DNA of 32,052 bases from Pseudomonadota bacterium (GTDB lineage Bacteria; Pseudomonadota; Alphaproteobacteria; Rhizobiales; Xanthobacteraceae): positions 1-32,052 of the forward strand of contig JAEWJH010000069.1 in assembly GCA_023386635.1 (NCBI GenBank), given 5' to 3'. Positions 15,088 through 24,134 of this stretch are shown here, piece by piece. The position numbers and the translations under genes were made by a program. The notes beneath the pieces are model-generated. The model saw nothing but the letters and a program-made list of their open reading frames with translations, was not told where the DNA came from and did not search any database. Position 1 is the first letter of the stretch. The number at the start of each line of letters is the position of its first letter.

Positions 15088-15093
15088 CCGCGC

Positions 15094-15307
15094 AAATTCG
15101 CGGGCCCGGTGTGTGTGCTGGGAGCCCGCGCTTTGGTTTCTGGTCGCCGTCGGGCCGTTCGCGCCGGGCATTCGGCCGGCTGCCGCCAGACGACCCATAT
15201 GACGTTCATGAGACGACCGCGGCCCGCCGTGTGCCAAGCACCATGCCAAGCACCACGCGACGCTTCGTGGTGCGGTCTCGCCAGATGAAGACAGCGAAAG
15301 AAATCGG
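15094..15307 (+). other. Long structured leader before typA
   Basis: The 338 bp between the divergent phhB and typA genes contain no ORF that I support. Downstream of the promoter lie the hairpin GCGGGCCC..GGAGCCCGC near 15103, a tandem near-repeat of ATGCCAAGCACC at about 15230-15255, and the hairpin GCACCACG..CGTGGTGC at about 15249-15272. The typA SD is weak (GAAAGAAAT). Post-transcriptional control is possible but not shown. Confidence 0.35.
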
Positions 15308-17131
<1,824 letters not shown>

Positions 17132-17169
17132 GGACGGCTTCCGCGATGGGGACCATGCGTTTTATCGGC

Positions 17170-17216
17170 GCATGGTCTGGTCCGAAAACCGGTTCCCACT
17201 TTTCGGGACCATGCGC
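17170..17216. repeat. Dispersed palindrome GCATG..CATGC, copy 1
   Basis: The 47-bp element has outer arms GCATGGTC and GACCATGC and inner parts TCCGAAAACCGG and CCACTTTTCGGGA that pair imperfectly (CCGAAAA with TTTTCGG). It matches copy 2 at 19950-19996 base for base except for about seven positions, with compensating changes in the arms (GGTC/GACC against GATC/GATC). Confidence 0.8.
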
Positions 17217-17297
17217 TAACCGATTCACCGCGTTGTGCAAATGCGCGCCGGTGTGGCGTGTAATCCACACCCGTTAACTGATCGCTCACCACAGGAC

Positions 17298-17326
17298 TTG
17301 AAGCGCGGCACATTGCTTGCTCATAT
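17298..17326 (+). promoter_or_regulatory. Possible promoter for a near-leaderless GNAT transcript
   Basis: TTGAAG (17298-17303) and TCATAT (17321-17326) are separated by 17 nt. The ATG of the GNAT gene at 17334 falls at the expected transcription start, and no SD is present, so the mRNA could be leaderless. Confidence 0.35.
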
Positions 17327-17333
17327 CCCGGCT

Positions 17334-17843
17334 ATGAGCACCGTCACCATCGAGATCCGCCGCGCCAAACCGACCGATGCGTCGGCCGTGGCCGCGACCC
17401 ATGACGATGCGTGGCGCGCCGCCTATCGCGGCATCATCCCCGGCGCCGAACTCGACAAGCTGGTCAACCGCCGCGGGCCGGACTGGTGGGATCAGGCAAT
17501 CCGCAAGGGCAGCCGCATCTCGCTGCTGCAGTTCGGCGATCAGGTCGCGGGCTACACCAATTACGGCCGCAACCGCGCGCGCAGTCTCGCCTATGACGGC
17601 GAGGTCTACGAGATTTATCTGCGGCCGGAATTCCAGGGTCTCGGTTTCGGCCGCCGGCTGTTCTCCGCGGCGCGGCGCGATCTCGCGCAAAGCGGCCTGA
17701 AGTCGCTGGTGGTGTGGGCGCTGTCGGACAACGAACCCGCCGTATCGTTCTACGGCGCGGTCGGCGGCCGCGCGGTGGCTCGCTCGTCCGAGCGGTTCGG
17801 CGACAAGACGCTAGACAAGGTCGCCTACGCCTGGTCGGCGTAA
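17334..17843 (+). CDS. GNAT-family N-acetyltransferase
   Basis: The 169-residue protein has a GNAT fold. RRAKPTDASAVAATHDDAWRAAYRGIIPG is a common N-terminal pattern, EVYEIYLRPEFQGLGFGRRLF contains the acetyl-CoA-binding R/Q-x-x-G-x-G/A loop, and LKSLVVWALSDNEPAVSFYGAVGG is the C-terminal motif with the catalytic Tyr region. It acetylates an amine from acetyl-CoA; the substrate is unknown. The start at 17334 (MSTVTIEIRRA) is chosen because the fold starts there; the upstream in-frame ATG at 17235 would add 33 residues from repeat-rich intergenic DNA. A large palindromic repeat follows the stop. Confidence 0.88.
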   Translation: MSTVTIEIRRAKPTDASAVAATHDDAWRAAYRGIIPGAELDKLVNRRGPDWWDQAIRKGSRISLLQFGDQVAGYTNYGRNRARSLAYDGEVYEIYLRPEFQGLGFGRRLFSAARRDLAQSGLKSLVVWALSDNEPAVSFYGAVGGRAVARSSERFGDKTLDKVAYAWSA

Positions 17844-17873
17844 CCTTCCAATATCATCACGCAGCTCTACGAG

Positions 17874-18024
17874 CCTCATCCCGAGAGCCTGCCTCGGGCT
17901 CGACCCGAGGGAGCGCGCCGACGCCGCAGGCGAAGATGCGCGTCTCGAAGGACGCAGGGCACGATCGCGCGACAGACGGGCCTGCATGGTTCGAGACGCC
18001 GCTTGGCGGCTCCTCGCCATGAGG
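17874..18024. repeat. Large imperfect palindrome, CCTCAT...ATGAGG family, copy 2
   Basis: It starts CCTCATCCCGAGAGCC and ends CGGCTCCTCGCCATGAGG, with inverted internal motifs GCGTCTCGAAGGA and CATGGTTCGAGACGCC. It is opposite in orientation to copy 1 at 3541-3665. The 16-nt core CATGGTTCGAGACGCC is identical between the two. It lies between two convergent genes. Confidence 0.75.
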
Positions 18025-18055
18025 ATCGACCGCGGATGCGGCGCGACTGTGACCT

Positions 18056-18673
18056 CTAGTCTCCCATCGGCCCGCTGAAACCGGGGCCGCGCTGTCCGGG
18101 CATCACCGGCTTGTCGCTGCCGCACTTGAAGCTGCGCGCGTGTTCGTCGGCGATTTTTTGCGCCAGAACATTGGCGTCGGGATTGGCGCGCGCATCGACA
18201 TAACCGACGCGGCAGACCGTGCCGGGCGCGCGGCCATCGCCAAGCCGCGTCACCACCAGCACCTGACCGGGCACCGTCTTGTCGCCATCCGCCACCGACG
18301 TGCGGAACCGCATGATCGCCGCGAAGGGCGTGAGCTTGCCGTTCGCGCCGCGCTCGGAGCGCCACTCGATCGTCGTGCCCTCGCCGTTGAAGGACGCCAG
18401 CGTTTCCCTGGCGGCCGGTTCGTTTTTAGCGTTGCGCCCGAAGCTGACATAAAAGCGCATATCGCCAGAGGTCGCGTAAATCGGGATTCCCTGAAAGCCG
18501 GAACAGCGCCATTCGCCGTAGTCTTCTTCGGCCTTGCCGGCGGTATAGCGGCACTTGTCGATATCGAACCGGGTGACGCTGCTGACCACGGTTTGCGCGG
18601 CGGCCGGCGCGATGAGAGATGCTCCGCCGAGCGCGACCATGGCCGCGAACATGACCCCCAAAGTCCGGCTCAT
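18056..18673 (-). CDS. Secreted hypothetical protein
   Basis: The 205-residue product has a clear signal peptide (MSRTLGVMFAAMVALGGASLIAPAAAQ). The mature part contains four Cys that could form two disulphides (DKCRYT, WRCSGF, TVCRVG, FKCGSD) and the motif YGEWRCSGFQGIPIY. It ends in a Pro/Gly-rich tail. I recognise it only as an uncharacterised alphaproteobacterial exported family. The ATG at 18673 has a strong SD, GGAGG with 6 nt spacing. It lies downstream of folD on the same strand with a 63-nt gap, so co-transcription is possible. Confidence 0.8.
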   Translation of the reverse strand: MSRTLGVMFAAMVALGGASLIAPAAAQTVVSSVTRFDIDKCRYTAGKAEEDYGEWRCSGFQGIPIYATSGDMRFYVSFGRNAKNEPAARETLASFNGEGTTIEWRSERGANGKLTPFAAIMRFRTSVADGDKTVPGQVLVVTRLGDGRAPGTVCRVGYVDARANPDANVLAQKIADEHARSFKCGSDKPVMPGQRGPGFSGPMGD

Positions 18674-18736
18674 GGCTTTCCTCCGCCGCAGGCGCACCAG
18701 ATCATACCCGTTTCGTCGGGCGGCGCGGCGAAAGGT

Positions 18737-19615
18737 TCAGAACACGGGTGGCTGTAACCCGTGCTGCACGCAGGCGGCGCGCACCGTGTTCGCCAGCAGG
18801 CAGGCGATGGTCATCGGCCCGACGCCGCCCGGCACCGGCGTGATCGCACCCGCGACCGCCGCCGCGCCGGCATCGACATCGCCGACCACGCGGCTTTTGC
18901 CGTCGGCGCCGGCGATGCGGTTGATGCCGACATCGACGACGATGGCGCCGGGCTTGATCCAGTCCGGCTTGACATAATTGGGCCGGCCGATCGCCGCCAC
19001 CAGCAGGTCCGCCTGCCGCGTCAGGGCCGGCAGATCGACCGTGTGCGAATGGGCGATGGTGACGGTGGCATCTTCCGCCAGCAGCAGTTGCGCCACCGGC
19101 TTGCCGACGATGCCGGAGCGGCCGATCACCAGCGCGTTGAGACCCGCGAGCGACGGCCGCGCGGTTTTCGCCAGGATCACGCAGCCGAGCGGCGTGCACG
19201 GCACCAGACCCGGCAGGCCGCGCGCGAGGCGGCCGGCATTGAGCGGATGGAAGCCGTCCACATCCTTCGACGGGTCGATCGCCTCGATCACCTTGTGCGG
19301 ATCGATCTGCGCCGGCAGCGGCAGTTGCACCAGGATGCCGCTCACATCGGCGTCCTGATTGAGCTTGCGCACCAGCGCGAGCACATGCTCTTCGGTGGCA
19401 TCCGCCGGCAGCTTGTGATCGAACGCCCGCATGCCGGCTTCCATCACCGCGCGGCTCTTGCTGCGCACATAGATCTCGCTCGCCGGATCGGCGCCGACCA
19501 GCACCACGGCAAGGCCGGGCCGCACGTTCTGCTCATCGAGCGCGCGCACCGACGCGGCGACACGCGCGCGCAGATCGGTTGCGATGCTTTTCCCGTCGAT
19601 GATGCGCGCGCTCAT
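18737..19615 (-). CDS. folD: Methylenetetrahydrofolate dehydrogenase/cyclohydrolase
   Basis: The 292-residue bifunctional enzyme interconverts 5,10-methylene-THF, methenyl-THF and 10-formyl-THF in the cytosol. The catalytic Lys is K53 in EIYVRSKSRA. GILVQLPLPAQI and KDVDGFHPLNAG are the two substrate-site signatures. GRSGIVGKPVAQLLL is the NADP-binding segment, and TPVPGGVGPMTIACLLANT closes the family pattern. The start at 19615 has GAGGG 7 nt upstream. It follows yggU after 10 nt and is probably the third gene of a yggT-yggU-folD transcript. Confidence 0.97.
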   Translation of the reverse strand: MSARIIDGKSIATDLRARVAASVRALDEQNVRPGLAVVLVGADPASEIYVRSKSRAVMEAGMRAFDHKLPADATEEHVLALVRKLNQDADVSGILVQLPLPAQIDPHKVIEAIDPSKDVDGFHPLNAGRLARGLPGLVPCTPLGCVILAKTARPSLAGLNALVIGRSGIVGKPVAQLLLAEDATVTIAHSHTVDLPALTRQADLLVAAIGRPNYVKPDWIKPGAIVVDVGINRIAGADGKSRVVGDVDAGAAAVAGAITPVPGGVGPMTIACLLANTVRAACVQHGLQPPVF

Positions 19616-19625
19616 GATCAGACCC

Positions 19626-19943
19626 TCAGGGTGTCGCGATGCTGCGCGACAGCGCCGCAATCAATGCCGCCGGATCGCCGGCGATGGCGAGGCGTTTGAT
19701 ACGGGCGGTCTGCCCGGCAATCAAGCCGACGCTTCCTTTGGGTACCTCGGCGGCTTTGGCCAGCAGCGCAATCAGCGCGGCATTGGCCTCGCCCTCGGTC
19801 GGCGCGGCGCGCACCCGCGCTTTCAGCACGGTCTGTCCGTCGGCGAGCGTGGCGACACCGTCGAGCGCATCGCGTCCGCCACGCGGCGTGAGCCGCACGG
19901 TGACGACCACGCCGGTTGCGCTCGCCGTCCACGGCTCACTCAT
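19626..19943 (-). CDS. YggU/DUF167-family protein
   Basis: The 105-residue protein has the compact DUF167 fold pattern: VVVTVRLTPRGGRDALDG, then LKARVRAAPTEGEANAALIALLAKAAEVPKGSVGLIAGQTARIKRLAI. The function of this widespread family is unknown; it is often found next to yggT, as here. The upstream gap to yggT consists almost entirely of a 47-bp palindromic repeat, leaving only GCGCAAAG before the ATG, so no normal SD exists. Confidence 0.9.
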   Translation of the reverse strand: MSEPWTASATGVVVTVRLTPRGGRDALDGVATLADGQTVLKARVRAAPTEGEANAALIALLAKAAEVPKGSVGLIAGQTARIKRLAIAGDPAALIAALSRSIATP

Positions 19944-19949
19944 CTTTGC

Positions 19950-19996
19950 GCATGATCTTGCCCGAAAACCGGCCCCCACTTTTCGGGATCATGCGC
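19950..19996. repeat. Dispersed palindrome GCATG..CATGC, copy 2, filling the yggT-yggU gap
   Basis: The outer arms are GCATGATC and GATCATGC; the inner parts CCCGAAAACCGG and CCACTTTTCGGGA pair as in copy 1 at 17170. It begins directly after the yggT stop codon (19997-19999) and ends 6 nt before the yggU ATG. Confidence 0.85.
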
Positions 19997-20287
19997 TCAG
20001 AACACGTTGGGATAGATGTAGCGGGCGATCACGCTCTGCAGGAAGAAGATGATCAGGATCAGGATCACCGGCGAGACGTCGATGCCGCCGAGATTGGGCA
20101 GCAGGTTGCGGATCGGCCGCAGCACCGGCTCGGTGATCCGGTAGAGGAAGTCGCCGACCATCGCCACGAAGGTATTGCGTGTGTTCACGACATTGAAGGC
20201 GATCAGCCACGACAGGATCGCCGCGGCGATCAGGAGCCAGACATAGAGCTGGAGTACCAGCAGGATGACATCGAGGATCGAGCGCAT
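19997..20287 (-). CDS. YggT-family membrane protein
   Basis: The 96-residue integral membrane protein has two hydrophobic segments (about residues 5-30 and 68-90) around a loop with VGDFLYRITEPVLRPIRNLLPNLGGIDVSP, the signature of the YggT family. Some family members are implicated in ion homeostasis or cell-division-related processes, but the biochemical role is not established. The ATG at 20287 gives the family's usual start (MRSILDVILLVLQ); the open frame upstream to 20836 runs through the tRNA-Ala gene and is not real. Confidence 0.92.
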   Translation of the reverse strand: MRSILDVILLVLQLYVWLLIAAAILSWLIAFNVVNTRNTFVAMVGDFLYRITEPVLRPIRNLLPNLGGIDVSPVILILIIFFLQSVIARYIYPNVF

Positions 20288-20439
20288 GATCGGACGGTTT
20301 GCCTTGCTTCTCGGCGAGCTTGCCTTGCGGGAAATCGCGGGCCGGGACGGCCCGGAACCGGCCGAACCGGCCGGATATGCGGGCGAACGTAGCGGGAAGC
20401 CCTTGCCGGAACAAGCGCGGGCGGCGTCGCAGCGGCAGT

Positions 20440-20494
20440 CCGATCGTTTGCCGATCGTGTGCCGATCGGCTCCCAATCGGCGATCCAAATCGGC
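20440..20494 (+). repeat. Five phased 11-bp repeats upstream of the tRNA-Ala promoter
   Basis: The units are CCGATCGTTTG, CCGATCGTGTG, CCGATCGGCTC, CCAATCGGCGA and TCCAAATCGGC. Each is exactly 11 bp, so the repeated CCGATCG/AATCGG element returns on the same face of the helix. The array ends 6 nt before the -35 box of the tRNA promoter. Confidence 0.6.
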
Positions 20495-20500
20495 CCATCC

Positions 20501-20529
20501 TTGACAGCCCCAACCCCACGCCTTACACC
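20501..20529 (+). promoter_or_regulatory. Promoter of tRNA-Ala(CGC)
   Basis: A perfect TTGACA (20501-20506), a 17-nt spacer and TACACC (20524-20529) lie 40 bp upstream of the tRNA gene. Predicted transcription starts near 20536. Confidence 0.65.
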
Positions 20530-20569
20530 CCCGCCACTCGTGCCGGTCGCGACCGTCCGGCACATCGGC

Positions 20570-20645
<76 letters not shown>

Positions 20646-20819
20646 AATTCTTCCCAGATTTCCCATCCGCCGCGATTGATGCCGCCTGACGGCGGTCGCT
20701 CGTCCAGAACCGATCCCTGCTGGCGAAGCAGATTCTTGTCCGTGTCCCGGCCATTCCGATGATGGTCCGCATGGCGGCAGCCTAAGCGGGCGCGCTGGCT
20801 TGAATGCCCGCAACAGGCG

Positions 20820-22283
20820 CTACCGCCTTGCCGCACGCCCTTCGCGGCCGCTCAGCGCCGTAACCGGGATCTCGATCGTGCAGCGCAGCCCCTCCGGCGC
20901 GTAGTCGAGCCGCGCATTGCCGCCCAGCTCGGAGGCGATGCTGCCCTCGATCAGGCTCGAGCCGAAGCCGCGGCGCGACGGCGTCGTCACCGGCGGGCCG
21001 CCCTGCTCCACCCATTCGATCCGCACATGCGCCGGCCGCGCGGCGCGCGCCTTGTGCTCTTCCCAGTTCAGCTCCAGCCGGCCGGACGAGGTGGAAAGCG
21101 CGCCGTATTTGGCGGCGTTGGTGGTCAGCTCATGGAACGCCATCGCCAGCGTCAGCGCCGCGCGCGGCCGCAGCGTGAGGTCCTCGCCGCGCAGCACCGC
21201 GCGGCCGCTGCCGCCCGGCACATATGGCGCGAGCGAGCCGGAGACGATGTCGCGCAGGCCGGCATGCGACCAGTGCTGCAAGGTAAGCTGATCATGCGCC
21301 TTCGACAGCGCGATCAGGCGACCCTCGAACCGCTCGCGGAACGCCGCCGGCGACTGCACACCGCGCGCCGACTGCGACGCCAGCGACTGCACCGTCGCCA
21401 GCGTGTTCTTGACGCGGTGATTGAGTTCGTCGACCAGGAGCTTCTGCCGCTGCTCGGCGAGCTTGCGCGTGGTGATGTCCTGCACCACGCGCACCGCATA
21501 GAGAAAGCGCCCGTCGGCATCGCGGACCGATTGAGAGCGCACCGACATCCAGATGATGCGGCCGTCGAGACGGGTGAAGCGCTTTTCCACCGAATAGAAG
21601 TCGATCTCGCCGGCGGCCTGCCGCAGCCAGGCATCGCGATCGGGATCGATATCGTCCTTGAAGGTGTGGCGGAACAGGCGGTTGTTGAGAAGATCGTCGC
21701 GCTTGTAGCCGGTGATGTCGCAGATCGCTTCGTTGACGCGGATGAAGCAGCCGTCCGCATCGACCTCGGAAATGCCGATGGCGGCATGTTCGTAGGTCGC
21801 CGCCATGCGCTGCTGCTCTTCGCGCAACGCCCGCCGCGACGCGCGGAGATTTTCCTCCACCGCCTTGCGCTCGGTGATGTCGAGGAAGCAGTTGACCGCG
21901 CCGATCACCTGGCCGCTGTCGTTCTTCAGCGGATCGATGTTGAGCCACAGCGTCACGCGGCTGCCGTCCCAGCGCTGGACGATCAATTCCCTGTCGCGGA
22001 CCGGCGCGCCCGTCATCAGCACCTGCTGCAGCATCGAATGCGGCAGCGGCTCGCCGTCGAGTTCGAGAAATCTGCATTCGGCGACGAAGGCGCTGTGCAG
22101 CTCGCCGCGTTGCGGCGTGCGGCCCCAGATCGCCACCGCGTGACGATTGAACTGCAGGATGCGCCCGCCGGCATCGCAGATGAGGGTGGCGATCGGCAGC
22201 AGTTCGAGGAAGCCGTCGGAGGCTTGCAGAGCTTCAGCGACAAACGACGACGGACGACGCTCGTTTCCGCCCTCTGCCTGCAT
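20820..22283 (-). CDS. HWE-family sensor histidine kinase with two PAS domains
   Basis: The 487-residue protein has no membrane segment, so it senses in the cytoplasm. PAS 1 covers about residues 22-135 (ends FLDITERKAVEENL) and PAS 2 with PAC about 160-275 (FIRVNEAICDITGYKRDDLL; ends VVQDITTRKLAEQ). The HWE kinase core follows: the phosphoacceptor is H289 in DELNHRVKNTLA. The N-box HELTTNAAKYGALS has H384 and N389, and the family's WxE is W407-E409 in LNWEE. The Gly-rich end is RRGFGSSLIEGSIASELGG. The ATG at 22283 has GGAG nearby; a TTG-initiated extension to 22349 is less likely. No response regulator is adjacent, so it is an orphan kinase. Many HWE/HisKA_2 kinases feed the alphaproteobacterial general stress response, which is only a possibility here. 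Confidence 0.92.
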   Translation of the reverse strand: MQAEGGNERRPSSFVAEALQASDGFLELLPIATLICDAGGRILQFNRHAVAIWGRTPQRGELHSAFVAECRFLELDGEPLPHSMLQQVLMTGAPVRDRELIVQRWDGSRVTLWLNIDPLKNDSGQVIGAVNCFLDITERKAVEENLRASRRALREEQQRMAATYEHAAIGISEVDADGCFIRVNEAICDITGYKRDDLLNNRLFRHTFKDDIDPDRDAWLRQAAGEIDFYSVEKRFTRLDGRIIWMSVRSQSVRDADGRFLYAVRVVQDITTRKLAEQRQKLLVDELNHRVKNTLATVQSLASQSARGVQSPAAFRERFEGRLIALSKAHDQLTLQHWSHAGLRDIVSGSLAPYVPGGSGRAVLRGEDLTLRPRAALTLAMAFHELTTNAAKYGALSTSSGRLELNWEEHKARAARPAHVRIEWVEQGGPPVTTPSRRGFGSSLIEGSIASELGGNARLDYAPEGLRCTIEIPVTALSGREGRAARR

Positions 22284-22483
22284 GTGCTCCAGCGCCTCCG
22301 GGTCTTCGCATCCAGATCTTCGGACAGGGCGCGTAGCCCGTCCGGCCAAGGGGACAAATATGACGGCCGCTCCCCGCCCTCACAAGCCTTTCCGCGCCTG
22401 CCCCTCTGTCCGATGTTCCCCGGCACGGACGCGGCGCAATTTGCCGAAAATGAAAGCGACGGTTTTAACGCCCCGAAAGGCGC

Positions 22484-23218
22484 TCAGGCTGATTCAGCCG
22501 GCTTGGCCGCGCCGGCACCCGCCCCCTGCGGCGTCTCGATCCAGCGGGTGAGAAACGCCATCAGCCAGTTGCGAAACGCGAGATCGTAGACCGGCCGGTC
22601 GGCGAAATGCGCCGCGCGCGGCTTGGCATTGGGCAGTTCGAAGCGATGCGCGCCGCGCACGGTCCACCGGCACATCATCGCGTGCGTCACCTCCGGATGG
22701 AACTGCAGCGCGTAGCCGGTGCCGTAGCGGAACGCCTGCACCGAGAATGTGTCGCCCTCGGCCAGCAGCGTGGCGCCCGCAGGCAGCGCGAACCCCTCGC
22801 GGTGCCACTGATAGACGTGGTCCGGCCAGGCCTCGCAGACCGCAAGACCATCCGCCGTCGGCCGGATCGGGTAATAGCCCACCTCGGCATGACCGTCCGG
22901 ATGCGCGGACACCGCCGCGCCGAGATGCCGCGCCATCATCTGCGCGCCGAGGCAGATGCCGAGGAACGGCTTGCGGTCGCGCAGCGGCACGCCGACGAAA
23001 TCGATCTCGCGCCTGATGAACGCGTCGGTATCGTTGGCGCTTTGCGGGCCGCCGAAGATCACCGCGCCGGCGTGATCCTGCATGGTCTTCGGCAAGGCAT
23101 CGCCCAGCGCCGGCCGGCGCACATCGAGCGGAAAGCCCATGCGGGTCAGCGCCTGCCCCACCCGGCCGGGCGAGGAATTCTCCTGATGCAGAACGAGGAG
23201 AACAGGTTGCTTCATCAT
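22484..23218 (-). CDS. Class I glutamine amidotransferase-like protein
   Basis: The 244-residue protein has the class I GATase triad. The nucleophile is C89 in FLGICLGAQMM, and H174 and E176 lie in LQFHPEVTHAM. The oxyanion/binding segment GAVIFGGPQSAND is also present. It belongs to the stand-alone type 1 GATase group often labelled GMP synthase-like; the ammonia acceptor partner is unknown, and some members act on gamma-glutamyl compounds. The start is MMKQPVLLVLHQ at 23218, with no strong SD. It lies 112 nt downstream of the SDR gene and may be the last gene of the LplT-TerB-SDR run. Confidence 0.9.
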   Translation of the reverse strand: MMKQPVLLVLHQENSSPGRVGQALTRMGFPLDVRRPALGDALPKTMQDHAGAVIFGGPQSANDTDAFIRREIDFVGVPLRDRKPFLGICLGAQMMARHLGAAVSAHPDGHAEVGYYPIRPTADGLAVCEAWPDHVYQWHREGFALPAGATLLAEGDTFSVQAFRYGTGYALQFHPEVTHAMMCRWTVRGAHRFELPNAKPRAAHFADRPVYDLAFRNWLMAFLTRWIETPQGAGAGAAKPAESA

Positions 23219-23330
23219 CGAATCGCAGACTGCCGCATGCGCGGCACCGGATCGCATTGGTAATCGCTCACGGCCTGTTTGCAACCGCCTTGGCGGCGAT
23301 CTGCCATGAAACGGGAGCGGAGCCGGAGCC

Positions 23331-24134
23331 TTATTTCTGCCCCTGCCGCACGAGACGGCGGCGCTGGCGCAGGCTGACGGCGGCGAGCAGCACGGACGTC
23401 GGCACGAGCGCGATGACAAACCGCAAGAGCTTGAGCTTCGCGCCCGGGATCACCCGACGCTGCCCCGCGATCAGCCCGCGATAGCCGGCCTCCGCCACCA
23501 TATCGGCCGGCATCGACACCGGACCCGGTCGCGTCTGACGGGTGACACCGGCGCGTTCCGCGAACTCGGTCGGAACCGGACCAGGGCACAGTGCGGTGAC
23601 GCGCACGCCGCGCGGCTTCAACTCCACCGACAGCGCTTCGCTGAACGACAGCACATAGGCCTTGCTGGCGTAATAGACCGCCATGCCGGGGCCGGGCACC
23701 AGGGCCGCCATCGACGCGACATTGAGAATGCCGCCGCGCTGGCGCGCGACACTGTCGGCGAAGCGCAGCGACAATTCAGTCAACACCCGGATGTTGAGAT
23801 CGATCATCGCCAACTGCTCGGCGTGCGACAGTTCGACCGCCTGACCGACCAGACCGAAGCCGGCATTGTTGACGAGATATTGCGGCTCGACGCCTTCGTG
23901 CGCGAGCGTTTGCGCCAGCTGCTCCGCCGCCTGCGGCGCCAGCAGATCGCAGGTGACGACCAGCGGCGGCGGCGCGCCGCTCGCGGCGATTTCCGCCGCA
24001 AGCGTTTCCAGCCGTTCGGTGCGCCGCGCGAGCAGAACGAGCGCGTGACCATGCCGGCCGAACACCCGCGCCAGTTCGGCGCCGATGCCGGCGGATGCGC
24101 CGGTGATCACCGTGACGGGACGCAGCGCTGTCAT
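23331..24134 (-). CDS. Short-chain dehydrogenase/reductase (SDR)
   Basis: The 267-residue protein is a classical SDR: TGASAGIG at residues 11-18 binds NAD(P), NNAG is at 89-92, and the catalytic Ser is S141 with Y154-xxx-K158 (YYASK). ALCPGPVPTEF follows. The Arg-rich LLARRTERLE after the second strand favours NADPH. The C-terminus is unusual for a small soluble SDR: a hydrophobic segment (LLRFVIALVPTSVLLAAVSL) and a basic end (RQRRRLVRQ) suggest membrane attachment, as in DltE/YqjQ-type lipid-acting SDRs. The ATG overlaps the TGA of the TerB-like gene (ATGA), so the two are translationally coupled. Confidence 0.92.
   Translation of the reverse strand: MTALRPVTVITGASAGIGAELARVFGRHGHALVLLARRTERLETLAAEIAASGAPPPLVVTCDLLAPQAAEQLAQTLAHEGVEPQYLVNNAGFGLVGQAVELSHAEQLAMIDLNIRVLTELSLRFADSVARQRGGILNVASMAALVPGPGMAVYYASKAYVLSFSEALSVELKPRGVRVTALCPGPVPTEFAERAGVTRQTRPGPVSMPADMVAEAGYRGLIAGQRRVIPGAKLKLLRFVIALVPTSVLLAAVSLRQRRRLVRQGQK

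Noticed and set aside
22284..22349. TTG-initiated extension of the HWE kinase
   Set aside because: It adds 22 Arg/Gly-rich residues without domain support, and an ATG with nearby GGAG exists at 22283.
21027..22589. 520-codon plus-strand ORF over the HWE kinase
   Set aside because: The minus frame has complete PAS and HWE kinase motifs; the plus frame has none. Similar long shadows over typA (15434-16882), the LplT-like gene (24762-26036) and the Rieske/FAD gene (28331-30526) were rejected for the same reason.
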